DNA of 64,000 nt from positions 1,080,847-1,144,846 of the forward strand of contig NZ_RPOK01000001.1 in assembly GCF_003820355.1 (NCBI RefSeq), in the 5' to 3' direction. Both the position numbers and the translations under genes were made by a program. Of the stretch, positions 1 through 11,529 are shown in pieces. The stretch is from Paralteromonas sediminis (GTDB lineage Bacteria > Pseudomonadota > Gammaproteobacteria > Enterobacterales > Alteromonadaceae). The notes under the pieces are model-generated. The model was given only the letters and a program-made list of their open reading frames with translations, did not search any database and was not told the DNA's origin. The number at the start of each line of letters is the position of its first letter. Within the stretch, counting starts at the first letter, position 1.

Positions 1-2121
<2,121 letters not shown>

Positions 2122-2143
2122 CATTTGTCGTAGAGCAAAACAT

Positions 2144-2171
2144 AAAAAACCGGCTATAAGCCGGTTTTTTT
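2144..2171. terminator. Bidirectional rho-independent terminator after icd
   Basis: A perfect 12-bp stem (AAAAAACCGGCT / AGCCGGTTTTTT) closes a 3-base ATA loop, with A and T tracts on opposite sides. It can therefore end icd on the plus strand and serve cspD on the minus strand, whose stop is about 65 bases away. Confidence 0.9.
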
Positions 2172-2237
2172 ATGATGCGGTTCGGTCACACTGTTTAGTG
2201 TTCAAAACGCCGTCACTTAGCGTTATGAAGGTATGCG

Positions 2238-2456
2238 TTATCTTTCTTGCTCATTAACAACATCGATGTTCTCTGCATGCAGTCCTTTCGGACCCTGCTG
2301 TACATCGAATTGGACTTCCTGGCCAGCCTTCAAAGAACGATAGCCTTCCATTTGAATTGTTGAATAGTGTGCAAAAATGTCTTCACCACCCTCGTCAGGG
2401 ACAATAAATCCGAAACCTTTTGCGTTGTTAAACCACTTAACTTTACCCACAGCCAT
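2238..2456 (-). CDS. cspD: Cold-shock-like protein CspD
   Basis: This 72-aa cold-shock-domain protein is an OB-fold, single-strand nucleic-acid binder. It begins MAVGKVKWFNNAKGFGFIV, carrying RNP1 (KGFGFI) and RNP2-like (DIFAHYS) motifs. Length and position, divergent from clpS-clpA, match CspD of gammaproteobacteria. In E. coli, CspD is a stationary-phase or slow-growth inhibitor of replication; whether this one does the same is inference. AAGGAAG lies a few bases before the ATG. A candidate promoter (TTGACA, 18 bases, TACAGT) lies about 90-120 bases upstream, leaving a 5' leader that contains a GTGTGT/ACACAC hairpin. Confidence 0.93.
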   Translation of the reverse strand: MAVGKVKWFNNAKGFGFIVPDEGGEDIFAHYSTIQMEGYRSLKAGQEVQFDVQQGPKGLHAENIDVVNEQER

Positions 2457-2768
2457 ACATCGACTTCCTTAAACTCCTTGAACTCACTACCATCTGACCC
2501 CACTATATGAATAGGGCAGGTGTGTGCATAAAAAATACACACTATGACTGTAGATATTTTAACCACAATCTGTCAAGACGAATTTACATTTTTCATAAAA
2601 TAGTCAAATTTATCGCAAATAGTTTGCACTGCTTACAACGACTGTTACTCTTAAATTAGAGAATACCGTTAACGGTGATGCGCAGTGTTTGAACGCTTAC
2701 AGAATACGTCTTCGATAGCCTCTCTGACATGAGAATTGTGAAAAGACAACCGTCTCCTGTAGTGGATT
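2457..2768. promoter_or_regulatory. Divergent cspD/clpS intergenic region
   Basis: This 312-base stretch has no convincing ORF. On the cspD side it holds an inverted repeat (GTGTGT with ACACAC, about 2521-2542) that would form a hairpin in the cspD leader, and a minus-strand promoter candidate at 2547-2576. On the clpS side there is an exact 12-bp palindrome ACCGTTAACGGT at 2665-2676, which resembles an operator. The clpS start is preceded by a weak Shine-Dalgarno. Confidence 0.6.
2547..2576 (-). promoter_or_regulatory. Candidate sigma-70 promoter for cspD
   Basis: On the minus strand, TTGACA (perfect -35, 2571-2576) is followed after 18 bases by TACAGT (4/6 -10, 2547-2552). Transcription would start about 85 bases before the cspD ATG, giving a long leader as is typical of csp genes. 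The call rests on motif match only. Confidence 0.45.
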
Positions 2769-3089
2769 ATGAGTAAAGATAACACCATTAGTATTGATAA
2801 AGAGAAGCAAATTGATGCGGTACGCAAGAAAGTTCAGCCGCCGCCGATGTATAAGGTAATACTGAATAATGACGACTACACACCCATGGACTTTGTCGTC
2901 GACGTTATTATGCGTTTTTTTAATATGGATAACGAGAAGGCCAACCAGGTCATGTTGACCGTGCATTATCACGGCAAAGCCGTGTGCGGTATATATTCTG
3001 CTGAAGTAGCAGAGACAAAAGTTATGCAAGTAAATCAGTACGCGCGCAAGCACCAGCATCCTTTGATGTGTACCATGGAACAAGCGTAG
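2769..3089 (+). CDS. clpS: ATP-dependent Clp protease adaptor ClpS
   Basis: ClpS is the N-recognin that binds N-terminal Leu, Phe, Tyr and Trp and hands substrates to ClpAP. The 106-aa protein has the disordered N-terminal tail followed by the core starting [20 protein letters not shown], where the NDDYTPM segment forms the N-degron pocket, and the [15 protein letters not shown] segment. It lies 18 bases before clpA, and an AGAAGGCGATC Shine-Dalgarno for clpA separates them, so the two form an operon. Its presence with bpt and aat nearby means recognition and tagging functions are clustered. Confidence 0.96.
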   Translation: MSKDNTISIDKEKQIDAVRKKVQPPPMYKVILNNDDYTPMDFVVDVIMRFFNMDNEKANQVMLTVHYHGKAVCGIYSAEVAETKVMQVNQYARKHQHPLMCTMEQA

Positions 3090-3107
3090 TTTTAGAAGGC
3101 GATCACT

Positions 3108-5384
3108 ATGTTAAATAAAGATTTAGAGCGGACCTTGAATGAGGCTTTTGTATTTGCTCGAGAACATCGCCATGAGTTCATGACGGTAGAGCATTTGTTA
3201 TTAGCTCTGTTAGACAATCCAGCGGCTAAAGAAGCATTGCAGGCATGCGGTGCTAATGTAGATGTTATCAAAGCAGAGCTGCTGGAATTTGTAAAAGACA
3301 CTACACCGTTAATCCTTGAAGACCAGCTTAAAGAGCGCGAGACTCAGCCTACCTTGGGCTTCCAACGAGTATTACAACGCGCTGTTTTTCATGTCCAGTC
3401 GTCTGGTAAAGAAGAAGTCACAGGTGCAAATGTATTAGTTGCCATATTCAGTGAGCAAGAATCGCAAGCCGTTTATATACTTAAAAAAGCCGACGTTACG
3501 CGCCTGGATGTCGTGAATTACATCAGCCACGGTGTCAGTAAACTGGATGATGATAGCAGTAGCGAATCAGAGTCAACGGAAGAGGCGTCTGAAGGTGAGG
3601 AGAATGCATCACCCCTTGCACGTTATGCGACAAATCTCAACCAGCAGGCGCTCGACGGTAAAATTGATCCATTGATTGGTCGCGACAATGAGGTGGAGCG
3701 CACCATTCAGATTTTGTGTCGGCGTCGCAAAAACAACCCGCTACTCGTAGGGGAAGCGGGTGTAGGTAAAACGGCGATCGCCGAAGGGCTGGCATATAGG
3801 ATTGTCAATAAAGACGTACCTGATGTGATTGCCAGTTGTACTGTGCACTCCTTGGATTTAGGTGGATTGCTTGCGGGTACCAAATATCGCGGAGATTTCG
3901 AAAAGCGTTTAAAAGGTATTCTAAAAGAGCTTACGCAGGATCCAGATGCGATTTTATTCATTGACGAGATCCACACAATTATTGGTGCAGGAGCCGCTTC
4001 AGGTGGCGTTATGGATGCGTCAAATTTACTCAAGCCCAAACTCAGTAGTGGTGAGTTGCGGTGCATAGGCTCCACAACTTATCAGGAATATCAGGGCATA
4101 TTCGAGAAAGACAGAGCATTAGCTCGCCGATTCCAGAAGGTTGATGTGATTGAGCCTAGTGTGGGCGATACTACTAAAATTCTTCAGGGGCTCAAATCAC
4201 GATACGAAGAGCATCACAGCGTTCGCTTTACACAAAAAGCCCTGCATGCTGCTGCTGAGTTGTCGGCCAAGTATATCAATGAGCGTCATTTGCCAGATAA
4301 GGCCATCGATGTGATGGACGAGGCGGGTGCAAGCCAGCGGTTGTTACCCCAGTCCAAACGTAAAAAGACCATTAACGTGTCGGATATCGAGCAGATTATT
4401 GCCAAGATGGCGCGGATACCAGAAAAATCAGTATCTGCCTCAGATAAAGAAGTCCTGAAAAACTTGGGGCGTAACTTGAAAATGGTGGTGTTTGGGCAAG
4501 ACAAAGCTATCGAAACGCTCACTGATGCAATACATCTGTCACGTTCCGGTTTGGGCACCGAGAATAAACCGATTGGTAACTTTATGTTCGCAGGCCCGAC
4601 CGGCGTAGGGAAAACGGAAGTCACCCAGCAGCTAGCCAAAATAATGGGTGTTGAGCTGGTGCGTTTTGATATGTCGGAATATATGGAACGGCATGCAGTT
4701 AGCAGACTGATTGGTGCGCCTCCGGGTTATGTGGGGTTCGATCAAGGCGGCTTACTGACTGACGCCGTGATCAAAAATCCTTATTCGGTTGTTTTGCTTG
4801 ACGAAATAGAAAAGGCACACAGCGATATTTACAATATTTTGCTGCAAGTGATGGATCACGGCACGTTAACAGATAATAACGGCCGCAAAGTGGATTTTAG
4901 AAATGTTGTATTGGTGATGACTACCAATGCCGGTGTACAGGAAACAGTGAAGACAACCATTGGTTTTAAACAACAAGATCACAGTCATGATGCACTGAGT
5001 GAAATAAACAAAGTATTCAGTCCTGAATTTAGAAATCGTTTAGACGCGATCATTTGGTTCAACCATCTTAATCAGGATGTTATTTTACAGGTTGTTGATA
5101 AGTTCCTTATCGAACTGCAAGCGCAGCTAGATGAAAAGCATGTGTCTATGGATGTGACTGATGCAGCAAGACAGTACCTGGCAGAGAAGGGCTATGACAA
5201 GGCGATGGGAGCAAGGCCTATGGCAAGACTCATCAAAGAGGAAGTTAAAAAGGAATTGGCCAATGAATTATTGTTTGGACGTTTGAGCAAAGGGGGAGAA
5301 GTTACCCTGGACGTGTCAGATAACAAGCTTACGTTCGACTACAAAGCTGCAGATACAAAGCAAGCTGAAACTGAGCCTAGTTAA
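3108..5384 (+). CDS. clpA: ATP-dependent Clp protease ATP-binding subunit ClpA
   Basis: ClpA is the hexameric AAA+ unfoldase that feeds substrates to the ClpP peptidase and is the partner of ClpS. The 758-aa protein has the ClpA N-domain repeats (about 1-145), an acidic linker rich in Ser/Glu (about 145-165), D1 with Walker A GEAGVGKT at 215-222, and D2 with Walker A GPTGVGKT at 496-503. A ClpP-docking IGF loop lies at about 618-620. There is no ClpB-type middle coiled coil, which separates it from ClpB/ClpC. Length equals E. coli ClpA. It is the second gene of clpS-clpA and is followed directly by a strong terminator. Confidence 0.98.
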   Translation: MLNKDLERTLNEAFVFAREHRHEFMTVEHLLLALLDNPAAKEALQACGANVDVIKAELLEFVKDTTPLILEDQLKERETQPTLGFQRVLQRAVFHVQSSGKEEVTGANVLVAIFSEQESQAVYILKKADVTRLDVVNYISHGVSKLDDDSSSESESTEEASEGEENASPLARYATNLNQQALDGKIDPLIGRDNEVERTIQILCRRRKNNPLLVGEAGVGKTAIAEGLAYRIVNKDVPDVIASCTVHSLDLGGLLAGTKYRGDFEKRLKGILKELTQDPDAILFIDEIHTIIGAGAASGGVMDASNLLKPKLSSGELRCIGSTTYQEYQGIFEKDRALARRFQKVDVIEPSVGDTTKILQGLKSRYEEHHSVRFTQKALHAAAELSAKYINERHLPDKAIDVMDEAGASQRLLPQSKRKKTINVSDIEQIIAKMARIPEKSVSASDKEVLKNLGRNLKMVVFGQDKAIETLTDAIHLSRSGLGTENKPIGNFMFAGPTGVGKTEVTQQLAKIMGVELVRFDMSEYMERHAVSRLIGAPPGYVGFDQGGLLTDAVIKNPYSVVLLDEIEKAHSDIYNILLQVMDHGTLTDNNGRKVDFRNVVLVMTTNAGVQETVKTTIGFKQQDHSHDALSEINKVFSPEFRNRLDAIIWFNHLNQDVILQVVDKFLIELQAQLDEKHVSMDVTDAARQYLAEKGYDKAMGARPMARLIKEEVKKELANELLFGRLSKGGEVTLDVSDNKLTFDYKAADTKQAETEPS

Positions 5385-5398
5385 AGGATATTGCAAAC

Positions 5399-5432
5399 AA
5401 AAAAGCCCCATCAGTCGATGGGGCTTTTTTTT
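5399..5432. terminator. Bidirectional terminator between clpA and infA
   Basis: GCCCCATC, a 4-base loop AGTC, then GATGGGGC, flanked by A6 on the left and T8 on the right. The symmetric A/T tracts allow termination of clpA (plus) and infA (minus), whose stop is 13 bases beyond. Confidence 0.93.
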
Positions 5433-5444
5433 AAATTAAGAATA

Positions 5445-5678
<234 letters not shown>

Positions 5679-5744
5679 TCAAATTAGTCTCAAATTTTTG
5701 CCGCGCAGACATTAACCAATTCACTGTGGCGTGTAAAGAGTAAT

Positions 5745-6452
5745 CTAGCGTTTTTTTTCAATTAAGCGCCATTTACCTTGTTCAAACTGCTCTTGGGGTA
5801 AAAATTTGTCTTTGTATTCCATTTTTTGACAGCCTTCAACTTGATAGCCCAAATAAAGATAACGTTTACCCTCGGCTTTGGCTTTTTGAATTTGCAGCAA
5901 GATCATGCTGGTTCCTAAGGACTGATCACTGAGGTCAGGTTCAAAAAACGTATATAGGGCAGAAAAGGCATCACCAAAACAGTCTGTGACAGCGAGCGCA
6001 ATAAGTTTTTTATCTATACGCGCTTCCAGAAAACGGGGAGGGTGCCAATAACAGTTAACAAACTGTTCAAATTGAGATTTGGAGGGCGGATACATGGCAC
6101 CACCGTAATGGCGTAGTTCAATGTATCTGCGGTAAAGCTCAAAATGCTCATCGGTAAGTTCTGTGATAAACCGTGTTTGCCAGTTTTCCATTTTTTTTAG
6201 CAGACGTTTTTGGCTACGAGAAGGCGTAAATTGATCGACGAGCACACGGACAGAACGACAAGCTTGGCAACTGTCACAGTGAGGCCGGTAAACCTGATCG
6301 CCACTACGCCTGAATCCAGATGTTATAAGCCATTCATAGTGCGTTGACTGCATGCCATTGTCGGGCGGCATTAGCACGAGTAATTGCTCCTTCTCATCAG
6401 GAAGGTAGTTACATTGGTAAGGCTGGGTTAGGGCAAATTTCATTCCCGACAT
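5745..6452 (-). CDS. bpt: Aspartate/glutamate leucyltransferase Bpt
   Basis: Bpt transfers Leu from Leu-tRNA to proteins with N-terminal Asp or Glu, making them ClpS substrates. The 235-aa protein carries the N-terminal ATE domain with the Cys cluster HCDSCQACRSVRVLV and the C-terminal GNAT-like ATE domain (MILLQIQKAKAEGKRYLYLG, YKDKFLPQE). The chosen ATG has AGGGTG about six bases upstream, lying inside the 3' end of aat; an in-frame ATG three codons later has no good ribosome site. Only one base separates it from the aat stop, so translation is probably coupled. It is the last gene of trxB-aat-bpt. Confidence 0.95.
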   Translation of the reverse strand: MSGMKFALTQPYQCNYLPDEKEQLLVLMPPDNGMQSTHYEWLITSGFRRSGDQVYRPHCDSCQACRSVRVLVDQFTPSRSQKRLLKKMENWQTRFITELTDEHFELYRRYIELRHYGGAMYPPSKSQFEQFVNCYWHPPRFLEARIDKKLIALAVTDCFGDAFSALYTFFEPDLSDQSLGTSMILLQIQKAKAEGKRYLYLGYQVEGCQKMEYKDKFLPQEQFEQGKWRLIEKKR

Positions 6453-6453
6453 A

Positions 6454-7182
6454 TCAACACCCTGTTGGCAGTGCGCGTTTTTGCCATAGCGCTTTTGGTA
6501 AACCGTGTTGGTTCGCTTCTTTAAGCATAGTTAAAAATTGCGTGCGGGACACAGTTTTTGCACCCAGTGATGTGAGATGGTCGGTGGGTAACTGACAGTC
6601 TATAAATACATGAGGATAGGGGGTGAGTAATGCAACTAATGCAGCCATTGCGACCTTAGAGGCGTTCGTTTCAGTGTGAAACATAGATTCACCACAAAAC
6701 ACGCCGTGAGTCACAACACCATATAGCCCGCCAACTAGCGTCTCGCCGCGTAGTACCTCAATGGAGTGAGCATAGCCAAGACGGTGCAAGCGGCAATATG
6801 CGTCACGCATAGTGTGCGTGATCCAAGTACCTTGTTGATATCCTTCGTGGTCATATCTGGGTATGGATGAGCAGGCGGCAATGACTTCATCAAAACGCGT
6901 ATTAAGCGTTATGCTTAATGCTGCTTTTCGCATATGCTTTTTGAGACTTTTGCTAACGTGAAATTCGGTTGGAACAATAATGGCTCTCGGGTCAGGCGAC
7001 CACCATAATAGGGGTTCACCTTCGCTGAACCAGGGAAATATCCCCTTGCTGTAGGCCTCTTTGAGCCTTTTTGGGGAAAGGTCGGCACCAAAACAGAGCA
7101 GCCCGTTGGGCTCATCCAGCGCCGTCTCTGGCGCTGGAAAAGGTGCGTTGCCCTCTAGATAGGGCAGGACGATTTTTGACAT
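6454..7182 (-). CDS. aat: Leucyl/phenylalanyl-tRNA--protein transferase
   Basis: Aat adds Leu or Phe to N-terminal Lys or Arg, creating type 2 N-degrons for ClpS/ClpAP. The 242-aa length fits the family. Visible hallmarks are GLLCFGADLSPKRLKEAYSK, GIFPWFSEGEPLLWWSPDPR, and the GLYGVVTHGVFCGESMFH core with the NAT-like fold. The start ATG is preceded by AAGGGGCG, which overlaps the trxB stop region; the gap to trxB is six bases. With bpt immediately downstream, the operon supplies both branches of N-terminal tagging. Confidence 0.97.
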   Translation of the reverse strand: MSKIVLPYLEGNAPFPAPETALDEPNGLLCFGADLSPKRLKEAYSKGIFPWFSEGEPLLWWSPDPRAIIVPTEFHVSKSLKKHMRKAALSITLNTRFDEVIAACSSIPRYDHEGYQQGTWITHTMRDAYCRLHRLGYAHSIEVLRGETLVGGLYGVVTHGVFCGESMFHTETNASKVAMAALVALLTPYPHVFIDCQLPTDHLTSLGAKTVSRTQFLTMLKEANQHGLPKALWQKRALPTGC

Positions 7183-7188
7183 CGCCCC

Positions 7189-8184
<996 letters not shown>

Positions 8185-8303
8185 TTATTGATAGACAACG
8201 TTGGGATGAATTTTGATTATTCAATCCCTATTTTATTGTGATATGAAAAATGAACGATTACATGTACGTAAACGTAAAATAGCCACATGCGATCACTTTT
8301 TCA

Positions 8304-8332
8304 TTCGCACATTGCGGCAGGTAACGTATACT
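8304..8332 (+). promoter_or_regulatory. Candidate promoter for yfbV
   Basis: TTCGCA (4/6), 17 bases, TATACT (5/6) on the plus strand. It lies inside the possible N-terminal extension of the downstream frame, which supports the later start at 8359. Confidence 0.45.
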
Positions 8333-8358
8333 TAGTCTACCAGCAGAGGGTTTATACT

Positions 8359-8811
8359 ATGCAACATTCATTTTCTACTTTGCTTCGCGATGGTCAAGAT
8401 TACATGAAGCTATGGCCTGAAGCTAAAGAATTAGGTAGTTATTTTGCTGAGCCAAGAGTGATAGCGGCAACAAAGTTTGGCTTAAAAGTCATGCCTGCGC
8501 TAGCGGTAGTCTCCACCACGCTGATGGTACAAGTAAACGGCAGTACGTATTTGCCTCAAGCCCTTGCTATCGGTGGATTCTTCTTGTCATTACCCTTTCA
8601 GGGGGTGTTGTGGCTCGGTCATCGTTCCAATCAGGTGTTACCACCTGCGTTGCGTCATTGGTACAGAGATATCCACGCCAAAATGGCGGCACACGGTTGT
8701 TCACTCAAAGCGGCAAAAGCGTACCCTAAGTATCGAGAACTTGCTGAACTGCTCAAAACGGCATTCAGTGAACTTGACAGGGTGTTTAGAAAAGATCTCC
8801 TATCACAATAA
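8359..8811 (+). CDS. yfbV: YfbV-family inner membrane protein (UPF0208/DUF412)
   Basis: This 150-aa protein matches the UPF0208 family (E. coli YfbV is also about 150 aa), beginning MQHSFSTLLRDGQDYMKLWP. Two hydrophobic helices, roughly residues 40-60 and 65-85, are separated by a short NGSTYLPQA turn. The C-terminal half is cytosolic and basic, with SLKAAKAYPKYRELAELLK. The start was chosen at 8359 because GCAGAGGG lies about eight bases before it and a promoter-like TATACT overlaps the upstream extension. In E. coli YfbV has been implicated in Ter macrodomain organisation and chromosome structure; function here is inferred only from homology. Confidence 0.88.
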   Translation: MQHSFSTLLRDGQDYMKLWPEAKELGSYFAEPRVIAATKFGLKVMPALAVVSTTLMVQVNGSTYLPQALAIGGFFLSLPFQGVLWLGHRSNQVLPPALRHWYRDIHAKMAAHGCSLKAAKAYPKYRELAELLKTAFSELDRVFRKDLLSQ

Positions 8812-8872
8812 TGTCATCGTAGCTTCACCTTACGCTGGCTTTGAGGTAGCTAAAGCAATAGCAACCTTACTG

Positions 8873-9379
8873 TTAAGGTGAAACAGTTAATATGTTCTCA
8901 CAGCGTTGGCATCGATAAATTCGTTTTTTTTGTTGTATCGCATTGTGACGTCTTGTTGTTAACTGATGGGTGGTACAAGCACACTGGTAGTCCCACGTTT
9001 TACGTTCTAATACTGACAAATCAAGCGTATGCGTTACTGAGGGCCGACAGCCGAACACTGACTGCATTACCAGTTTCCACTCACGCCCGTGTGGCTGAAC
9101 TCTGCCAAACAAGCTATGCACTACCAGATGTGCAATTTCGTGTGGTACAACGTCGCTGAGATATGTGTGCAGGTTGTGCTGCAACAATATGCGATGAAAA
9201 TTCACGCGGTTTTGATGCAAAAAAGCGGTGCCCGCTCGGGTACCAGAAGCTCTAAAGGTGACCTGCGGCTTTCTTAAAGGATAGTCAAAATAAGATGACG
9301 CTTTTGCAATGTGTTTGTCTACACAAAGAAGAACGGCAGACTGAGGGTCTGCCGTCGATGAAGTTAATGCATTTTGCAT
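8873..9379 (-). CDS. sprT: SprT family zinc metallopeptidase-like protein
   Basis: This is a SprT-like protein of about 168 aa. It has the zinc metalloprotease motif HEIAH (about 80-84) with a third ligand likely in GRVQPHGREWK, and a C-terminal zinc ribbon made by YQCACTTHQLTTRRHN and YRCQRC. The family is related to the eukaryotic protease domain of SPRTN; the E. coli function is unsettled. The first possible start is a TTG at 9388; I favour the ATG at 9379, which lies inside the last codons of sppA (16-base overlap). No good Shine-Dalgarno is visible, so translation is probably coupled to sppA. Confidence 0.9.
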   Translation of the reverse strand: MQNALTSSTADPQSAVLLCVDKHIAKASSYFDYPLRKPQVTFRASGTRAGTAFLHQNRVNFHRILLQHNLHTYLSDVVPHEIAHLVVHSLFGRVQPHGREWKLVMQSVFGCRPSVTHTLDLSVLERKTWDYQCACTTHQLTTRRHNAIQQKKRIYRCQRCENILTVSP

Positions 9380-11226
9380 TGTAGGCAATATATGTAAACA
9401 CCTTGTGGATCGTTCAAACGATAAAGTTCGTCAAAGTGATTGACGGCGTGCTTGATGGCATCAAGCAGTGGTGACTGAACGTGTGACAAACCCGCACTGG
9501 CTGTCGATGCCAGAGCCTGACCAAAGAACTCTTTCCAGAACAGTTCCTGAGGAGACAGACTGCGCTTTACGTAACTGATGTCGTAGTTATCAATACTCGC
9601 CAATTCTGCTGCCTTGGCAACTGCGCTATCAAGTGTACCCAGTTCATCCACCAACCCAAGTTCTAGTGCGGTTTCGCCTATCCATACGCGACCCTGTGCA
9701 ATACCGTCGACAGTATCAACGCTAAGGTTTCTCTCTGTTGCAACCAGGTTGATAAATTCACCGTAGAGGTTTTCAACGTTCAGCTGGAACAAATCTTTGT
9801 ATCCCTCGGACATGCCTCTTGCGGGAGACAGGTCTGCTAACTCTGTGGAGCCAACACCATCACTATTGATACCTAGGTAATTCAATGATTTTTCATACGT
9901 CATGAACAAACCAAATACACCAATAGACCCTGTGATAGTGCTGGGTGAGGCAACGATATAGTCTGAACTTGCCGATATCCAGTAGCCTCCTGAAGCGGCA
10001 TAAGTGCCCATCTTAGCAACAACAGGTTTGCCTGCAGCTTTCAGGTTAAGGACTTCCTGGCGGATAACCTCAGAGGCAAACGCACTGCCACCCGGTGAGT
10101 CTACGTGTAAGACAACCGCTTTTACCGAATCATCCTTTCTGGCCTTGCGAAGTAGTCTTGCAGTACTGTCTCCACCAATTGCACCTGCTTTTTGATTGCC
10201 GTTGAGGATGGTACCTGATGCGACAACTACGGCGATCTTGGCATCGCTTGTTTCAACAACCGGTAAATTAGGATTAATGATTTTCATATACGTGTTGTAA
10301 GAAGTCAGTTTATAACCTGAACGATTATCTGCTTCTTCTACGTGTTCTAACATCATTTCTCGTACTTGTTCGCGACTTTTCAGCTCGTCTACCCAACCGT
10401 ATTCAAGGGCATAATCACTGAAGTCGCCGCCAACAGCCTTAAACTTCTCGATCAGACTACTTAACTTTTCGTCAAACTGCGCTTCGTCAAAGCCACGTGC
10501 AGTCATGACGTCAGCTTTGTATTGTTCCCAATATTTATCGAGCCATGCCTTGTTTGCTTCTTTGGCGGCTTCCGACATGTCATTGCGAATAAAAGGTTCT
10601 ATGGCTGATTTATACGTGCCCACCCGGAAAATATTGGCGGTCACTTTTAACTTATCAAGGAAGTCTTTCATGTATACGCCATAACGACCGTATCCATCAA
10701 TCAGCACTGCGCCCATGGGATTAAGTACGATCTTGTCGGCGTGCGCGGCCAGGTAATACTGGTCTCTGGAATAATAGTCGCCTACTGCATAGACAGGCTT
10801 ACCCGATGCTTTGAAGCTGTCAATTGCCTCGGCAACGGTACGAAGCTTATCTAAACCACTAGGCATCAATGCTTGTAGATTGAGTACCAAGCCTTTAATG
10901 CGGTTGTCTTGTGCCGCATTTTCAAGTGCAAAAACAAGGTCCCTGACCAACATTTCAGGATTGTCATCTTCTTGCTCCAAGGCCTCTTGCATAAATTTAT
11001 CGAAGGGATCAACTTCCTGTTCTTCAATGACCAATCTGCCTTTGAAGTCAATTTTTAACATGCTGTCGGGGGTCACTGACAACTTATCGTTGTCACTACT
11101 TAGTGCAATGATGATAAAAACAGCAATTGCAATAAAGATGATATTGAAAAACAGCTTGCGGCTGAAATTGAGTACATTCCATGTACCTACAAACAATGAT
11201 TTAGTCCAGCTCCTGCTTTCTGCCAT
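9364..11226 (-). CDS. sppA: Signal peptide peptidase SppA, 67-kDa type
   Basis: SppA is a membrane-bound serine protease with a Ser/Lys dyad that degrades cleaved signal peptides. From the ATG at 11226 (MAESRSWTKSLFVGTWNVL) the protein has 620 residues, the tandem two-domain length of gammaproteobacterial SppA. One N-terminal membrane helix spans about 25-42. The general-base Lys is about K206 in RVGTYKSAIEPF, and the nucleophile about S412 in GTYAASGGYW. The open frame extends 24 codons further upstream, but those residues do not fit. The C-terminal tail contains a CLQC motif and overlaps sprT. A 54-aa ORF on the same strand lies 83 bases upstream. Confidence 0.95.
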   Translation of the reverse strand: MAESRSWTKSLFVGTWNVLNFSRKLFFNIIFIAIAVFIIIALSSDNDKLSVTPDSMLKIDFKGRLVIEEQEVDPFDKFMQEALEQEDDNPEMLVRDLVFALENAAQDNRIKGLVLNLQALMPSGLDKLRTVAEAIDSFKASGKPVYAVGDYYSRDQYYLAAHADKIVLNPMGAVLIDGYGRYGVYMKDFLDKLKVTANIFRVGTYKSAIEPFIRNDMSEAAKEANKAWLDKYWEQYKADVMTARGFDEAQFDEKLSSLIEKFKAVGGDFSDYALEYGWVDELKSREQVREMMLEHVEEADNRSGYKLTSYNTYMKIINPNLPVVETSDAKIAVVVASGTILNGNQKAGAIGGDSTARLLRKARKDDSVKAVVLHVDSPGGSAFASEVIRQEVLNLKAAGKPVVAKMGTYAASGGYWISASSDYIVASPSTITGSIGVFGLFMTYEKSLNYLGINSDGVGSTELADLSPARGMSEGYKDLFQLNVENLYGEFINLVATERNLSVDTVDGIAQGRVWIGETALELGLVDELGTLDSAVAKAAELASIDNYDISYVKRSLSPQELFWKEFFGQALASTASAGLSHVQSPLLDAIKHAVNHFDELYRLNDPQGVYIYCLQCKMH

Positions 11227-11309
11227 AAAACGATCTACCTCTGCCCATTTTTGGTTTGTGTCGATTGTCGCGCAATTTGCGTCCTTGGTGGATAACAAAT
11301 TGTAATGAA

Positions 11310-11474
11310 TTATGTCTGATTATCCTGCTCGAGCCATTTGGCGATTAACAGGGCAATCTTTTTATGGTCGTTTTCAGCAAAAATCGGCAATAGCTCACGC
11401 GTATTCTTGCTTACGGCAACCTTTTCTTTTCCGTTTTCAAATATACGTTGTAACGGTGACTTTTGTTTATTCAC
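11310..11474 (-). CDS. Small conserved-looking protein, 54 aa, GTG start, upstream of sppA
   Basis: On the minus strand a GTG at 11474 opens a 54-codon frame beginning MNKQKSPLQRIFENGKEKVA and ending IALLIAKWLEQDNQT. An in-frame TGA lies two codons upstream, so the GTG is the only plausible start. Composition is protein-like: a basic amphipathic N-terminus, then TRELLPIFAEND and a helix with regular hydrophobic spacing (KKIALLIAKWLEQ). A weak GATGAG lies eight bases before the start. It is in the same direction as sppA. I do not recognise the family with certainty. A short plus-strand ORF over the same bases (11312-11500) looks less protein-like. Confidence 0.6.
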   Translation of the reverse strand: MNKQKSPLQRIFENGKEKVAVSKNTRELLPIFAENDHKKIALLIAKWLEQDNQT

Positions 11475-11529
11475 TGATCAAACTCATCATAATATCGTAA
11501 TATGCACACAGAATAGATAGAAGACTCAA

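Noticed and set aside
5385-5444. tRNA-Ser (serW) expected between clpA and infA
   Set aside because: The gap is only 60 bases and filled by a terminator; no cloverleaf sequence is present.
11300-11314. TGTAATGAATTATGT as a HexR site near sppA
   Set aside because: Only one half-site matches, and sppA is not a carbon-metabolism gene.
11312-11500. 62-aa and 60-aa plus-strand ORFs between sppA and ydjA
   Set aside because: They overlap the more protein-like minus-strand 54-aa frame, and the translation is rich in Phe/Tyr/Cys without clear structure or ribosome site.
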